Source of the DNA: Gammaproteobacteria bacterium
Lineage (GTDB): Bacteria; Pseudomonadota; Gammaproteobacteria; Magnimaribacterales; Magnimaribacteraceae
Direction: 5' to 3'
Length of the DNA: 64,000 nt
Assembly: GCA_004214065.1 (NCBI GenBank)
Contig: SGZM01000003.1
Span: 23,339 to 87,338 of the forward strand
The translations under genes and the position numbers were made by a program. The notes below the pieces were generated by a model. That model had not been told where the DNA came from. It made no database searches and saw nothing but the letters and a program-made list of their open reading frames with translations. Positions within the stretch are counted from its first letter, which is position 1. Each line of letters begins with the position of its first letter. This document shows, piece after piece, positions 8,236 to 17,335 of the stretch.

Positions 8236-8672
8236 AACCCGATATAAATATAGCTCTTCTTAATGCTGCCCAAGAAATCATAAATAGATTTAGTCCCCTT
8301 ATCGATGATGAATATGAGAAATCTCGTTTAGGTTCTTGGGGTGCTCTTATATTAATTTCAGCAATGAAGTTTAATGATGCGTCTTCATCATTACAAAAAG
8401 AGAATATAGAAATAATAGATTGGCTTTTGGTAAATTCTAGATTGAATGATAAAGATATTGAGAGTTATAGACCTTCAAACACTGAAAAAGGTATTGACCA
8501 ATTAGACCAAGAAAATCAGGCATTAAGAGCTTTGTTAGATAAGGAAGTAGAGTACTTTGAGGAGAGGGGAGATAATAATTTACTAGAGAGTGTCTTTTGT
8601 TTATTTAGGTCAATGCATCATAGACGTAAGATTAGTGACCTTATAGGTTTATTGCAGCAGCCTGAATCTTAA
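8232..8672 (+). CDS. Small helical protein following the APH kinase (possible LvaB/DUF6285-like partner)
   Basis: I do not recognise this 146-residue protein with certainty. It is predicted mostly alpha-helical, soluble, with an acidic C-terminal half (ENQALRALLDKEVEYFEERG) and no signal peptide. In the levulinate pathway the APH kinase LvaA requires a small companion, LvaB, encoded next to it, and DUF6285 proteins also sit next to such kinases. Gene position, the 4-base overlap and the size make an analogous partner role plausible, but sequence similarity is not clear by eye. Its stop shares the tetranucleotide TTAA with the convergent small ORF at 8669. Confidence 0.55.
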   Translation: MKPDINIALLNAAQEIINRFSPLIDDEYEKSRLGSWGALILISAMKFNDASSSLQKENIEIIDWLLVNSRLNDKDIESYRPSNTEKGIDQLDQENQALRALLDKEVEYFEERGDNNLLESVFCLFRSMHHRRKISDLIGLLQQPES

Positions 8673-8788
8673 CTGGCCCACTGAACGAAAGATACAAAAC
8701 CATAAGCCCCTAAAAACATTGGAGCCAAGTAGAGAGTTGGTAATATCACCTCTGATACTTTTTTAGCTGTTTTTTCTATTTTTTTCAT
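8669..8788 (-). CDS. Candidate 39-residue single-pass membrane protein
   Basis: A short minus-strand frame reads MKKIEKTAKKVSEVILPTLY, continues with a hydrophobic segment through LAPMFLGAYGF, and stops at 8669. A lysine-rich amphipathic N-terminus is followed by about 18 apolar residues, the pattern of small inner-membrane proteins. It fills half of the otherwise empty 219-base interval between the P450 operon and the glycosidase-like gene. No good Shine-Dalgarno is visible. Its stop overlaps the stop of the upstream convergent gene through TTAA. It may be real, a remnant, or chance. The remaining 8789-8891 shows nothing recognisable. Confidence 0.4.
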   Translation of the reverse strand: MKKIEKTAKKVSEVILPTLYLAPMFLGAYGFVSFVQWAS

Positions 8789-8891
8789 TTAATTTTATGT
8801 TGAATATTTCAATTGAGTAAATAATATCATTTAAAATAATATAAGTATATAATTTTAGTGAATATTATGTGAAATAGTTGTGAAATGGCAG

Positions 8892-9944
8892 TTATTTTGC
8901 GTTTGAAATAAAAAATTCTACTATAGCTATGCCATTTTCACCTCTAATTGAATATAACAAATAGTTCTTATCATCTTCAATAAAGATTGCAGGATCTCTC
9001 AATTGATTAGCAGGAATATTAATGGCACTAGCTACAGACTTATATAAAGGCAGAGAAGCACCTTCCCATTCTTTTTCAGGCTTTAGAACTTCTAATGACT
9101 TTGAGGTTTCCCATGAAGATGAAGGTAAAGTAAGGTCTATAGTTGTAAGTAAAATACGTTCAGGCTTATCCCCCTTTCTAGTGTAAAAAATAAGTAGTTT
9201 ATCGTCATGTACCATTACTGCACTATGTCTAGTGTCTTCATCCATGATTTGATTCACTATAGTAAAATCTTCTAGATCTCCAGAATTCTTGTAAATAACA
9301 CCAGGCATTGAAATGGCGTAGTCCACGCCTTTATAGGAAAATTTTCTAAAGTAAGGCCATCCAACTATTTTTTTTCTAGCTAAAAAATTAATACCATCAT
9401 TTGATACAGCTACTCTAGTTTTTTGAAGACCAAATTCATCAAGCCCATGATAGTACATGACAATTCTTTGATTAATTTCATCTACATGAACATCAGGAGA
9501 AGCAATATGTGGATAAGTCAGATCATCTATCTTTTTAGGTATATGGTCAATATGATCTTTATGGGCATCTCTATCTCCAAGTTCATTTACATTAAAATCG
9601 TCAGGTATCTCAGGTCTTTGAGTTAAAAAATGCGAATCCTTAAGTTGTAACGTACCTCCAGTATATATTTTCCAGGGACCCTTAAGGTTTTCTGCAAATG
9701 CTAGTTTTATTCTATCTCCCTTGTGGTCTGCAAAGTATAAGTAGTATTTTCCAAGTGGACTTTTAATCCAAGCAGGAGCTTTGATTAGAGATGGGCCATT
9801 GATATTAGATCCAATCTCCTCTTCCAGAAAAGGAGGTATTATTGGCTCGTCTATAAAACGAGATATTTTTATTTTCACTTCAGTCTCTTTTGCATTGCAA
9901 CTCAATAGTAATCCCAAGATTAATGATATGAAATAATTCTTCAT
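8892..9944 (-). CDS. Lipoprotein with a GH43-like five-bladed beta-propeller fold
   Basis: A 350-residue protein with a lipoprotein signal (ISLILGLLLSC, lipobox Cys at about residue 16), predicted to be membrane-anchored. Repeated blade-like segments such as APAWIKSPLGKYYLYFADH, the substrate-cleft-like ASPDVHV and a late RDPAIF match the architecture of glycoside hydrolase family 43/117-type proteins that act on plant or algal glycans. The catalytic acids cannot be assigned by eye. It stands alone, with no sugar transporter or other glycosidase nearby. Its start has a TAAAAT box exactly 6 bases upstream. Confidence 0.6.
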   Translation of the reverse strand: MKNYFISLILGLLLSCNAKETEVKIKISRFIDEPIIPPFLEEEIGSNINGPSLIKAPAWIKSPLGKYYLYFADHKGDRIKLAFAENLKGPWKIYTGGTLQLKDSHFLTQRPEIPDDFNVNELGDRDAHKDHIDHIPKKIDDLTYPHIASPDVHVDEINQRIVMYYHGLDEFGLQKTRVAVSNDGINFLARKKIVGWPYFRKFSYKGVDYAISMPGVIYKNSGDLEDFTIVNQIMDEDTRHSAVMVHDDKLLIFYTRKGDKPERILLTTIDLTLPSSSWETSKSLEVLKPEKEWEGASLPLYKSVASAINIPANQLRDPAIFIEDDKNYLLYSIRGENGIAIVEFFISNAK

Positions 9945-9956
9945 AATTAGATTTTA
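9945..9956 (-). promoter_or_regulatory. TAAAAT-N6 immediately before the start of the GH43-like gene
   Basis: On the minus strand TAAAAT (9956-9951) is followed by six bases and then the ATG at 9944. A -10 element at this distance puts the transcription start on the first base of the codon. There is no Shine-Dalgarno and no strong -35. Confidence 0.45.
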
Positions 9957-9992
9957 TTTAATTTCAAGTCCCGCACTTCGTATAGCACAGGT

Positions 9993-9998
9993 TATAAT
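9993..9998 (+). promoter_or_regulatory. Perfect -10 (TATAAT) for parE-parC
   Basis: TATAAT ends 13 bases before the parE ATG, predicting a leader of about 7 bases. No convincing -35 at 16-18 bases and no Shine-Dalgarno before the ATG. Confidence 0.5.
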
Positions 9999-10011
9999 AA
10001 GATAAAACCAG

Positions 10012-11898
10012 ATGGCTAGAGAATATACTGCAAAGTCGATTGAAGTCCTTTCAGGGCTCGATCCGGTCAAGAAAAGGCCGGGTATGTATACGGAAACATC
10101 ACGGCCAAATCACTTAGCCCTAGAAGTAATCGACAATAGCATTGATGAAGCCCTCGGAGGGTTCGCGTCTAAGATAGATGTATGTTTGCTTAAGGATGGT
10201 TCATTAAGTGTTGAAGATGATGGCAGGGGTATGCCAGTTGATATTCATCCTGATGAAGGAATACCGGCAGTTGAATTAATATTTACTAGACTGCATGCCG
10301 GAGCTAAATTCTCTAATGAAGATTATAAATTCTCTGGAGGCTTACACGGCGTAGGAGTCTCAGTTGTAAATGCTTTATCACTTCATCTGGAAGCTGAGAT
10401 CAAAAGAGATGGTAAGAAGTATGCCATTAGATTTGAAGAAAGTGAAAAGAAGATAGATCTGAAGCCCATAGATACCGTAGGACAAAAAAATACAGGGACC
10501 AAGGTAACTTTTCTAGCTGATCCTCAGTATTTTGACAACGCAAAAATATCTGTATCGCAACTTACTGCAGCTTTAAAAGCTAAAGCAGTACTTTCTCCTG
10601 GTTTAAAGATATCCTTTTCTGATGAAAACACTGGCAATTCTGAGACTTGGTGCTTTGTCGAAGGATTAGCGTCTTATCTCGCTGCTTCAAATGTTGGGGG
10701 TGAAGTCGTCCCTTCAAATCCCTTTGAAGGGGAGTATCTTTCTGAGGATGGTGGATTGACTTGGGCCCTGCAATGGGTGCAAGGAATCGCTGATCCTATA
10801 TCTGAGAGTTATGTAAATCTCATACCAACCTCTCAAGGTGGAACACATGTAAATGGAACCAGGTCAGGACTCACCGAAGCTTTAAAAGAATTTTGTGATT
10901 TTAGGAATTTAATACCAAGAGGCGTCAAATTAACTGCAGATGATATTTGGCTCAACTGTAGTTCAATAATTTCTGCCAAAGTAAAAGATCCTCAGTTTAC
11001 TGGTCAGACAAAAGAACGATTATCCTCGAAAGAATTTACAAATATATCATCTCAAATCATCAAAGACTCTTTTAGTCTCTGGCTTAATCAGCATACTGAA
11101 GAAGGAGAGCTAATTGCTGAAATTTGTATTGCTAATGCTCAGGCAAGGCAAAAGAGCAATAAAAAAGTTGATAGAAAGAAAATTATTTCTGGACCGGCAT
11201 TGCCAGGCAAGCTAACAGACTGCACTAATGATGATCCAGAAAAGGGTGAGCTTTTTTTAGTTGAGGGGGAGTCAGCCGGAGGCTCAGCAAAGAGAGCAAG
11301 AGACAGAACATTTCAAGCGATTCTCCCACTTAAGGGGAAGATTATGAATACTTGGGAGGTGGATGTTAGCGAAGTTTTGGCTTCTCAAGAAGTAAGTAAT
11401 ATAGCTATTGCACTGGGTGTAGAACCAGGCAGTAATGATTTAGAAGGGTTGAGGTATGGAAAAGTTTGTATTTTGGCAGATGCCGATTCTGACGGATTAC
11501 ACATCGCTACTTTGCTATGTGCTCTTTTCTTAAAACATTTCAGACCTCTTGTTGAAGCTGGAAGAGTTTATGTTTCAATGCCACCTCTTTATAGAATAGA
11601 TCAAGGTAAGGATGTTCATTACGCTTTGGATGATGATGAAAAAGATAAGCTAGTTAAAGAACTTCAAAAGAAAAATAAGAGAACAAAAATAGAAGTACAA
11701 AGATTTAAGGGACTTGGAGAAATGAATGCATCCCAGCTTAGAGAAACAACTATGCTTCCAGGTGCGAGAAGATTAGTTCAGCTTACAGTTAAAAACGGAG
11801 ATAAATCTTCTCAAATGGTTGATATGCTCCTTTCTAAGAAAAGATCTCAAGACAGAAAAGAGTGGCTCGAAGATAAGGGAAATTTAGCAAATGTCTGA
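10012..11898 (+). CDS. parE: DNA topoisomerase IV subunit B
   Basis: ATPase subunit of the type II topoisomerase that decatenates daughter chromosomes. The N-terminal GHKL ATPase region shows [13 protein letters not shown] and DDGRGMPVD, then [15 protein letters not shown]. The TOPRIM domain carries [16 protein letters not shown] and the metal-binding [13 protein letters not shown]. The stretch [21 protein letters not shown] matches ParE rather than GyrB, as does the 628-residue length (GyrB is about 800). It overlaps parC by 8 bases, so the two subunits are made from one transcript. Confidence 0.97.
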   Translation: MAREYTAKSIEVLSGLDPVKKRPGMYTETSRPNHLALEVIDNSIDEALGGFASKIDVCLLKDGSLSVEDDGRGMPVDIHPDEGIPAVELIFTRLHAGAKFSNEDYKFSGGLHGVGVSVVNALSLHLEAEIKRDGKKYAIRFEESEKKIDLKPIDTVGQKNTGTKVTFLADPQYFDNAKISVSQLTAALKAKAVLSPGLKISFSDENTGNSETWCFVEGLASYLAASNVGGEVVPSNPFEGEYLSEDGGLTWALQWVQGIADPISESYVNLIPTSQGGTHVNGTRSGLTEALKEFCDFRNLIPRGVKLTADDIWLNCSSIISAKVKDPQFTGQTKERLSSKEFTNISSQIIKDSFSLWLNQHTEEGELIAEICIANAQARQKSNKKVDRKKIISGPALPGKLTDCTNDDPEKGELFLVEGESAGGSAKRARDRTFQAILPLKGKIMNTWEVDVSEVLASQEVSNIAIALGVEPGSNDLEGLRYGKVCILADADSDGLHIATLLCALFLKHFRPLVEAGRVYVSMPPLYRIDQGKDVHYALDDDEKDKLVKELQKKNKRTKIEVQRFKGLGEMNASQLRETTMLPGARRLVQLTVKNGDKSSQMVDMLLSKKRSQDRKEWLEDKGNLANV

Positions 11899-14131
11899 AA
11901 AACTTGAACAGCAATCTCTAAGTCAGTTTAGCGAGAGGGCTTACCTTGACTATTCTATGTACGTAATTCTTGATCGTGCATTACCCCATATTGGAGACGG
12001 TTTAAAACCAGTTCAAAGAAGGATTATTTATGCGATGTCAGAACTGGGCTTAAGCTCTGCTGCAAAGTATAAGAAAAGCGCAAGAACAGTTGGAGATGTT
12101 ATTGGAAAGTTTCATCCTCATGGAGATACTGCTGCCTATGAGGCTATGGTCTTGCTCTCTCAAGTATTTTCAACGAGATATCCCCTTATAGATGGACAGG
12201 GAAATTGGGGTTCCATAGATGATCCCAAGTCTTTTGCTGCAATGAGGTATACAGAATGTCGTCTTTCACCCTATGCAAAAAGTCTTCTTGAAGAGCTTGG
12301 ACAAGGAACAGTTGACTGGGCGAGTAATTTTGATGGGACTCTACTAGAACCTTCTGTATTACCAGCCAGATTACCTAATTTACTATTAAATGGTGCTACA
12401 GGAATTGCTGTAGGGATGGCAACAGATATACCCCCTCATAATTTAAATGAAGTTGTCACCGCTTGTATTAAGATTTTAGATGAACCTAAAGTTACTGTTG
12501 ATGAACTTTATACAATCATACCTGGGCCAGACTATCCAACTAAAGCAGAAATAATATCTTCTGAAGAAGATCTTAGAGAAATCTATCGTTCAGGAAGAGG
12601 CTCGGTAAGAATGAGATCAACTTACGAGATAGAAAAAGGTGAGATTGTTATCACCGCTTTACCTCATCAAACTTCTAGTTCAAAAATTTTAGAACAAATA
12701 GCTCTTCAAATGGATAGCAAGAAACTTCCAATGATAGTTGATTTGAGAGATGAGAGCGATGAAGAAAGTCCAACTCGATTAGTCCTAGTTCCTAAATCCA
12801 ATAGAGTAGACAAAGATGCAGTAATGAATCACTTATTTGCTACTACAGATCTCCAAAAAAACTATAGAGTCAATATGAATCTAATTGGTCTTAATGGCAA
12901 GCCTCAGACCCGCGATATAAAACTTGTTCTTAAGGAATGGTTAACTTTTAGATCCCAAACAGTCACGAGAAGATTACAACATAGATTGGATTGGGTTTTG
13001 GATCGACTTCATATATTAGAAGGACTTCTTGTAATTTATCTCAACATTGACGAAGTTATAAGCATTATTAGAAATGAAGATGATCCAAAGAAGGTATTAC
13101 AAAAGAAATTTAAATTAAGCGTAATACAAGTAGATGCAATTTTAGAAATACGACTAAGGCAATTAGCTAAGCTCGAAGAAATTAAAATTACTGAAGAGCA
13201 AGGTAATCTTGATTCAGAAAGAAAGGATTTAGAGAAACTTTTAAGCTCAAAAACACGCCTTAAAACACTTATTAAAAACGAGCTTAAAGCCGATACAGAA
13301 ATATATGGTGATGAGAGAAATAGCCCAATTGTATTTAGAGAGGAGGCCACGGCATTTGATGAAACTGAATTAATTTCTTCCGATCCTGTTACTGTTGTTC
13401 TTTCTGAGAGGGGGTGGATTAGAGCTGCTAAAGGCCATGATATTGATCCTGAATCTCTTAATTATAGAGAAGGTGACTGTTATTTTTCATCTACACCTTC
13501 AAGAAATAATCAAAATGCAGTCTTCTTTGACTCAAAAGGAAAGGCATATACTTTGCCCTGTCACTCATTACCTTCTGCAAGAGGTCAAGGAGAGCCTTTA
13601 ACCGGAAGGTTAAATGCAGAATCAGGTGAAACATTCATGGGGGTAGTTTCTGGGGTAACTGAAACGAAGATTATTTTAGCCACTTCATCAGGTTATGGTT
13701 TTATAGCAAATCTTGGAGATTTACAGACTAAAAACAAATCTGGAAAAGCAGCAATCAAGGTCCAAGAAAACGCAAAAGTTCTCATACCAAGCGTGATTAA
13801 AGATGAGAATGATCTACTGGCAGCAATAACTAACCAAGGCAGAATGCTTGTTTTTCCTTATACCGAGTTACCTCAACTAGCTCGAGGAAAAGGAAACAAG
13901 ATAATTGGAATACCGAAGGCAAATTTCGAATCTGGCGATGAATTTTTACAAGAGATTGCAGTTATAGGTCAAGGAAGAGAGTTAAAATTAATTAGTGGTA
14001 AAAGGCATTTCACAATCAAACTTAAAGACCTTGAAAACTTCCTAGGCAATAGAGGTAGGAGAGGCAACTTCTTGCCTAAAGGATTCAGGAAGGTTGATAA
14101 AGTAGAAGTAGTATCACCCGAAAATTTATAG
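11891..14131 (+). CDS. parC: DNA topoisomerase IV subunit A
   Basis: DNA breakage-reunion subunit (746 residues). [11 protein letters not shown] at 39-49 is the winged-helix entry, and [11 protein letters not shown] contains the catalytic Tyr120, the same number as in E. coli ParC. The quinolone-determining loop reads HGDTAAYE, with Thr80 where E. coli has Ser80 and Glu84 conserved. The [26 protein letters not shown] segment is typical. The C-terminal beta-pinwheel is shorter than in GyrA and lacks a GyrA box, supporting ParC. Confidence 0.97.
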   Translation: MSEKLEQQSLSQFSERAYLDYSMYVILDRALPHIGDGLKPVQRRIIYAMSELGLSSAAKYKKSARTVGDVIGKFHPHGDTAAYEAMVLLSQVFSTRYPLIDGQGNWGSIDDPKSFAAMRYTECRLSPYAKSLLEELGQGTVDWASNFDGTLLEPSVLPARLPNLLLNGATGIAVGMATDIPPHNLNEVVTACIKILDEPKVTVDELYTIIPGPDYPTKAEIISSEEDLREIYRSGRGSVRMRSTYEIEKGEIVITALPHQTSSSKILEQIALQMDSKKLPMIVDLRDESDEESPTRLVLVPKSNRVDKDAVMNHLFATTDLQKNYRVNMNLIGLNGKPQTRDIKLVLKEWLTFRSQTVTRRLQHRLDWVLDRLHILEGLLVIYLNIDEVISIIRNEDDPKKVLQKKFKLSVIQVDAILEIRLRQLAKLEEIKITEEQGNLDSERKDLEKLLSSKTRLKTLIKNELKADTEIYGDERNSPIVFREEATAFDETELISSDPVTVVLSERGWIRAAKGHDIDPESLNYREGDCYFSSTPSRNNQNAVFFDSKGKAYTLPCHSLPSARGQGEPLTGRLNAESGETFMGVVSGVTETKIILATSSGYGFIANLGDLQTKNKSGKAAIKVQENAKVLIPSVIKDENDLLAAITNQGRMLVFPYTELPQLARGKGNKIIGIPKANFESGDEFLQEIAVIGQGRELKLISGKRHFTIKLKDLENFLGNRGRRGNFLPKGFRKVDKVEVVSPENL

Positions 14132-14174
14132 TTTTATATTCTTGTTTGTTATAAATAATTCAATGGAGAGATAA

Positions 14175-14636
14175 ATGAAAGATAAATTTCCCTATCAAGG
14201 AAATGAAGTATTAATTACCCAGGAAATGTGTGATCTAAATGAGCATATGAATGTTCTATATTACGCACAAATCTTTGAGGAAGAGTTTCCTTTCTATTCC
14301 TCGCTAGGCTTTTCATCAAATTACTTTGAGCAGGGTTTTTCTTTCTTTACTTTAGAAATGAATATTCGGTATTTAAAAGAAATGAGAAAAGGGGAAGTAG
14401 CTTTGCCAGGTTTCAGATATTTTGCCGTGAAACCCAAATTGATACATTACGGGGGTGTTATCTTCAATGAAGCTGGAGATGCTTGTGCAATATCCGAGAA
14501 TGTTTTGATTCATGTGGATATGAATACAAGAAAATCATGTGAAATGAATGACGAAACTATTAAGCATCTAAATGAAATGTTGCAAGATCATGCTTCGACC
14601 GGCGATATAGATTTTGAGCTTAGACTGAAGATTTAA
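14175..14636 (+). CDS. Hotdog-fold acyl-CoA thioesterase (4HBT-like)
   Basis: A 153-residue single-hotdog protein. MCDLNEHMNVLYYAQIFEE at about 17-35 is the substrate-binding helix motif of 4HBT/YbgC-like thioesterases (equivalent to D-x-x-G-H-V-N), and the DLNEHMN Asp/His positions are retained. Such proteins hydrolyse acyl-CoA thioesters; chain preference is unknown. A Shine-Dalgarno TGGAGAG (14164-14169) precedes the ATG. Its stop codon and that of the convergent aldo/keto reductase overlap by 4 bases (TTAA). Confidence 0.78.
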   Translation: MKDKFPYQGNEVLITQEMCDLNEHMNVLYYAQIFEEEFPFYSSLGFSSNYFEQGFSFFTLEMNIRYLKEMRKGEVALPGFRYFAVKPKLIHYGGVIFNEAGDACAISENVLIHVDMNTRKSCEMNDETIKHLNEMLQDHASTGDIDFELRLKI

Positions 14637-15601
14637 ATTAATAGTAATTCTTTCTGAATATTTTCATTTAGTAACTCTAATACCTCAGAACTTTTAAGGT
14701 TTTCCTCCAATTGTTCTAATTTTGAGGCTCCTAGAATTACAGTAGAAACATTTTTATTCAGTAGGCACCAAGCAATAGCTAGTGAAGACATGCTTACATT
14801 CAAATTCTCAGCAATAGGAGCCAAAGAGGCAACCCTTTTCATTCTCTCTTGACCTCGATCAGACTCAACCATGCTCTTCTTTAGCCATTCATAGCCTGAT
14901 AAAGATGCCCTAGAACCTTCAGGAATTCCTTCTAGATATTTCCCTGTCAAAGCGCCAGAAGCCAAAGGAGACCAAATTGTTGTTCCCAATCCATATTTTT
15001 CATAAAGAGGCCCATATTCTTTTTCAAATCTATTCCTATCAAGTAGATTGTACTGAGGCTGTTCCATGGAAGGAGGAGTCAGATGATTTGAGTGAGCAAA
15101 CTCATATGCTTCAGATATTTCTTCAGCAGTCCATTCCGAAGTACCCCAATAAAGAACTTTCCCTTGCATCACTAGATTGTGCATAGCCCAGACAGTTTCG
15201 CTAATAGGAGTGTTTGGATCGGCACGGTGACAAAAATATAAATCTAAATAGTCTACTTGTAATCTTTCCATGGCTTGATGACATGCTTCTGTTACATGCT
15301 TCCTGCTTAGTCCTATCTGAGTAGGAAGAGGGTTCTCTTTAGATCCAAAAAATACTTTAGAAGATACACAATAAGAATCTCTCGGTTGATTGAGTGCTTT
15401 CAGCGCCTTTCCCATAACTACCTCAGATTCTCCTCTCTCGTAACCTTCAGCATTATCAAAAAAATTAATACCTGCATCCAAGCAAGTTCCAAACATCTTT
15501 TCAGCTAAATTTGTATCGACCTGTTTATTAAATGTCACCCAAGACCCAAATGATAACTCCGAAACTTTTAATCCCGATTTACCTAAATTTCTATATTTCA
15601 T
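14633..15601 (-). CDS. Aldo/keto reductase (Kv-beta/YghZ-like)
   Basis: NADPH-dependent carbonyl reductase with a TIM barrel, 322 residues. The AKR tetrad can be seen: Asp and Tyr in NFFDNAEGYERGESE, Lys in SSKVFFGS, and His in YFCHRADPNTP. YWGTSEWTAEEI and the NADP-binding AIAWCLLNKNVSTVILGAS near the C-terminus place it in the potassium-channel-beta-like branch. The substrate is likely a small aldehyde, which is inference. It lies one base downstream of the argD-like gene, so the two are probably co-transcribed. Confidence 0.9.
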   Translation of the reverse strand: MKYRNLGKSGLKVSELSFGSWVTFNKQVDTNLAEKMFGTCLDAGINFFDNAEGYERGESEVVMGKALKALNQPRDSYCVSSKVFFGSKENPLPTQIGLSRKHVTEACHQAMERLQVDYLDLYFCHRADPNTPISETVWAMHNLVMQGKVLYWGTSEWTAEEISEAYEFAHSNHLTPPSMEQPQYNLLDRNRFEKEYGPLYEKYGLGTTIWSPLASGALTGKYLEGIPEGSRASLSGYEWLKKSMVESDRGQERMKRVASLAPIAENLNVSMSSLAIAWCLLNKNVSTVILGASKLEQLEENLKSSEVLELLNENIQKELLLI

Positions 15602-15602
15602 A

Positions 15603-16802
15603 TCACCTCTCTAATAATATTTTTTTTAATATCTTAATTCCCTGTTCTATCTCTTCATTAGAGATATTCAATGCAGGTGCCAACCTTAAGCAATTTGAGC
15701 CAGCAGAAACTAGAATTAAACCTTCACCGTAAGCTTGGTTGAGTACATCATTTGCACTTCTTTCTATGAGGTCACACCCAATCCATAACCCTGATGATCT
15801 AACGGCTGAGAAAACTTTATTTACTTTAAATTCTGAAAGCAGATTTAAAAATATTGATTCTTTCTCCTTCACTCCATCAAGAAATTTCTGATTACTAATT
15901 ATATCTATAACTTCATTGGCAACGGCACATGCCATAGGATTACCCCCGAAAGTAGAGCCATGAGTTCCGGGTTGCATATTTTGTCCAATCGATTTAGTTG
16001 TAAGGGTTGCTCCAATAGGAATGCCTCCTCCTAATCCTTTAGCTGAAGTTACTATGTCTGGTTCTATATCATAGTCCATATAGCTATAAAGATTGCCAGT
16101 TCTTCCAACTCCACTCTGGACCTCGTCTATTATTAATAAAGCACCCTTCTTAGAACTTTCTTCTCTAAGTTTTTTTATAAATTCTTTACTTGCGGTATAG
16201 ACACCTGCCTCTCCTTGAACCGGTTCAACAATTACTGCAGCAGTTTGATCAGTAATCAGATCTCCTAAACCAGCCACATCATTAAAATTCCCATGTTTTA
16301 TTCCAGACATTAAAGGCTCAAATCCTTCTCTATGCATATCTGAACTACCAAGAGATATATTTAATAAAGATCGTCCGTGAAATGAATTTTTAAAAGAAAC
16401 AATTTCGCCTCTCTTTTGACCATTAGCAGAATGAAATTTTCTAGCAATTTTTATTGCAGCTTCATTTGCCTCCGTTCCAGAATTGCTGAAAAATATATTT
16501 TCTGCAAAAGTCAGATCTGTTAATTTCTTAGCTAAATTAATTGCAGGCTCATTAGTTAGATAGTTACTTACATGCCAAAACTTTTTTGATTGTTCTGTTA
16601 GGGCGCTGATTAAGGCAGGATGGGAATGTCCTAAAGAATTGACAGCTATACCTCCTCCAAAATCAATATATTCTTTATTATCTTTGTCCCAAATTCTAGA
16701 CCCTTCCGCTTTTTCAGGAATGAAGTGCGCAGGAGAATAGTTAGGCAACATGACATCGTCATAGATTCCTCTTAATTGATTATTTTTAGTATTATCTTTC
16801 AT
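15603..16802 (-). CDS. argD: Acetylornithine/succinyldiaminopimelate-type aminotransferase
   Basis: Class III PLP aminotransferase, 399 residues, transferring the terminal amino group of N-acetylornithine or a related omega-amine to 2-oxoglutarate. The PLP lysine is in TSAKGLGGGIPIG; FFSNSGTEANEAAIKIAR binds the cofactor phosphate, and IIDEVQSGVGRTG carries the conserved Asp. The opening PNYSPAHFIPEKAEGSRIWD and the VEPVQGEAGV motif favour ArgD/AstC over GABA transaminase. No other arginine gene is adjacent. It is divergent from the DUF2244 gene; on this strand TATAAT (16838-16833) predicts a leader of about 24 bases. Confidence 0.87.
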   Translation of the reverse strand: MKDNTKNNQLRGIYDDVMLPNYSPAHFIPEKAEGSRIWDKDNKEYIDFGGGIAVNSLGHSHPALISALTEQSKKFWHVSNYLTNEPAINLAKKLTDLTFAENIFFSNSGTEANEAAIKIARKFHSANGQKRGEIVSFKNSFHGRSLLNISLGSSDMHREGFEPLMSGIKHGNFNDVAGLGDLITDQTAAVIVEPVQGEAGVYTASKEFIKKLREESSKKGALLIIDEVQSGVGRTGNLYSYMDYDIEPDIVTSAKGLGGGIPIGATLTTKSIGQNMQPGTHGSTFGGNPMACAVANEVIDIISNQKFLDGVKEKESIFLNLLSEFKVNKVFSAVRSSGLWIGCDLIERSANDVLNQAYGEGLILVSAGSNCLRLAPALNISNEEIEQGIKILKKILLER

Positions 16803-16831
16803 TCACTGAGGTTTATTTAGCTAGACAATAG

Positions 16832-16838
16832 TATTATA
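16832..16838. promoter_or_regulatory. Overlapping divergent -10 boxes for argD and the DUF2244 gene
   Basis: ATTATA at 16833-16838 reads TATAAT on the minus strand (argD) and lies within TATTAT on the plus strand (16832-16837). The whole divergent space is 50 bases, so the two polymerases would compete for it. Confidence 0.4.
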
Positions 16839-16852
16839 GATACCCTTTTTAT

Positions 16853-17335
16853 ATGGTCAAAATCGAAAACAACACAGAAGAAAATACCTATCGTATATTG
16901 CTTCGACCTAATCAATCTACTGACTGGAAAACAAGCATCATTTTCATTTCGATAATTGCAATTACATGTCTAGCAATTGGCATAGGATTTGCTTTTGCTG
17001 GGGCAACAATGATTCTTCCATTTGCTGGATTAGAAGTTATTTTTGTTGGTGTTTGTGTTTATCTGGTAATGAAGAAAACCTATAAGCAGGAAGTTATAAC
17101 CCTCACACAAGAAACATTAAAAATCGAAAAGGGGGAAGGGAAGATAGATCAAGTATGGGAATATTTTAGGATGTGGTCATTTGTTTCTGTCGAAAGACCC
17201 CAACACCCATGGTATCCGGCTCATATAGTTGTAACTTCAAAAGGAGAGAGAGTACCAATTGGTGATTTTCTTAATGAAGATGAGAAAGAGGAACTTGTTT
17301 CTAATCTAGAAAGGATAATTCAAGAATTACAATAA
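16853..17335 (+). CDS. DUF2244 family membrane protein
   Basis: A 160-residue protein with two adjacent membrane helices (about 26-45 and 49-70) and soluble flanks. RILLRPNQSTDWKTSIIF, the paired helices and the later PQHPWYPAHIVVTSKGERVPIGDFLNEDEKEEL region match DUF2244, an uncharacterised inner-membrane family often near respiratory cytochrome c oxidase genes. None is adjacent here. The upstream -10 candidate TATTAT (16832-16837) overlaps the argD -10 on the other strand. Convergent with the acyl-CoA dehydrogenase with zero spacing. Confidence 0.78.
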   Translation: MVKIENNTEENTYRILLRPNQSTDWKTSIIFISIIAITCLAIGIGFAFAGATMILPFAGLEVIFVGVCVYLVMKKTYKQEVITLTQETLKIEKGEGKIDQVWEYFRMWSFVSVERPQHPWYPAHIVVTSKGERVPIGDFLNEDEKEELVSNLERIIQELQ

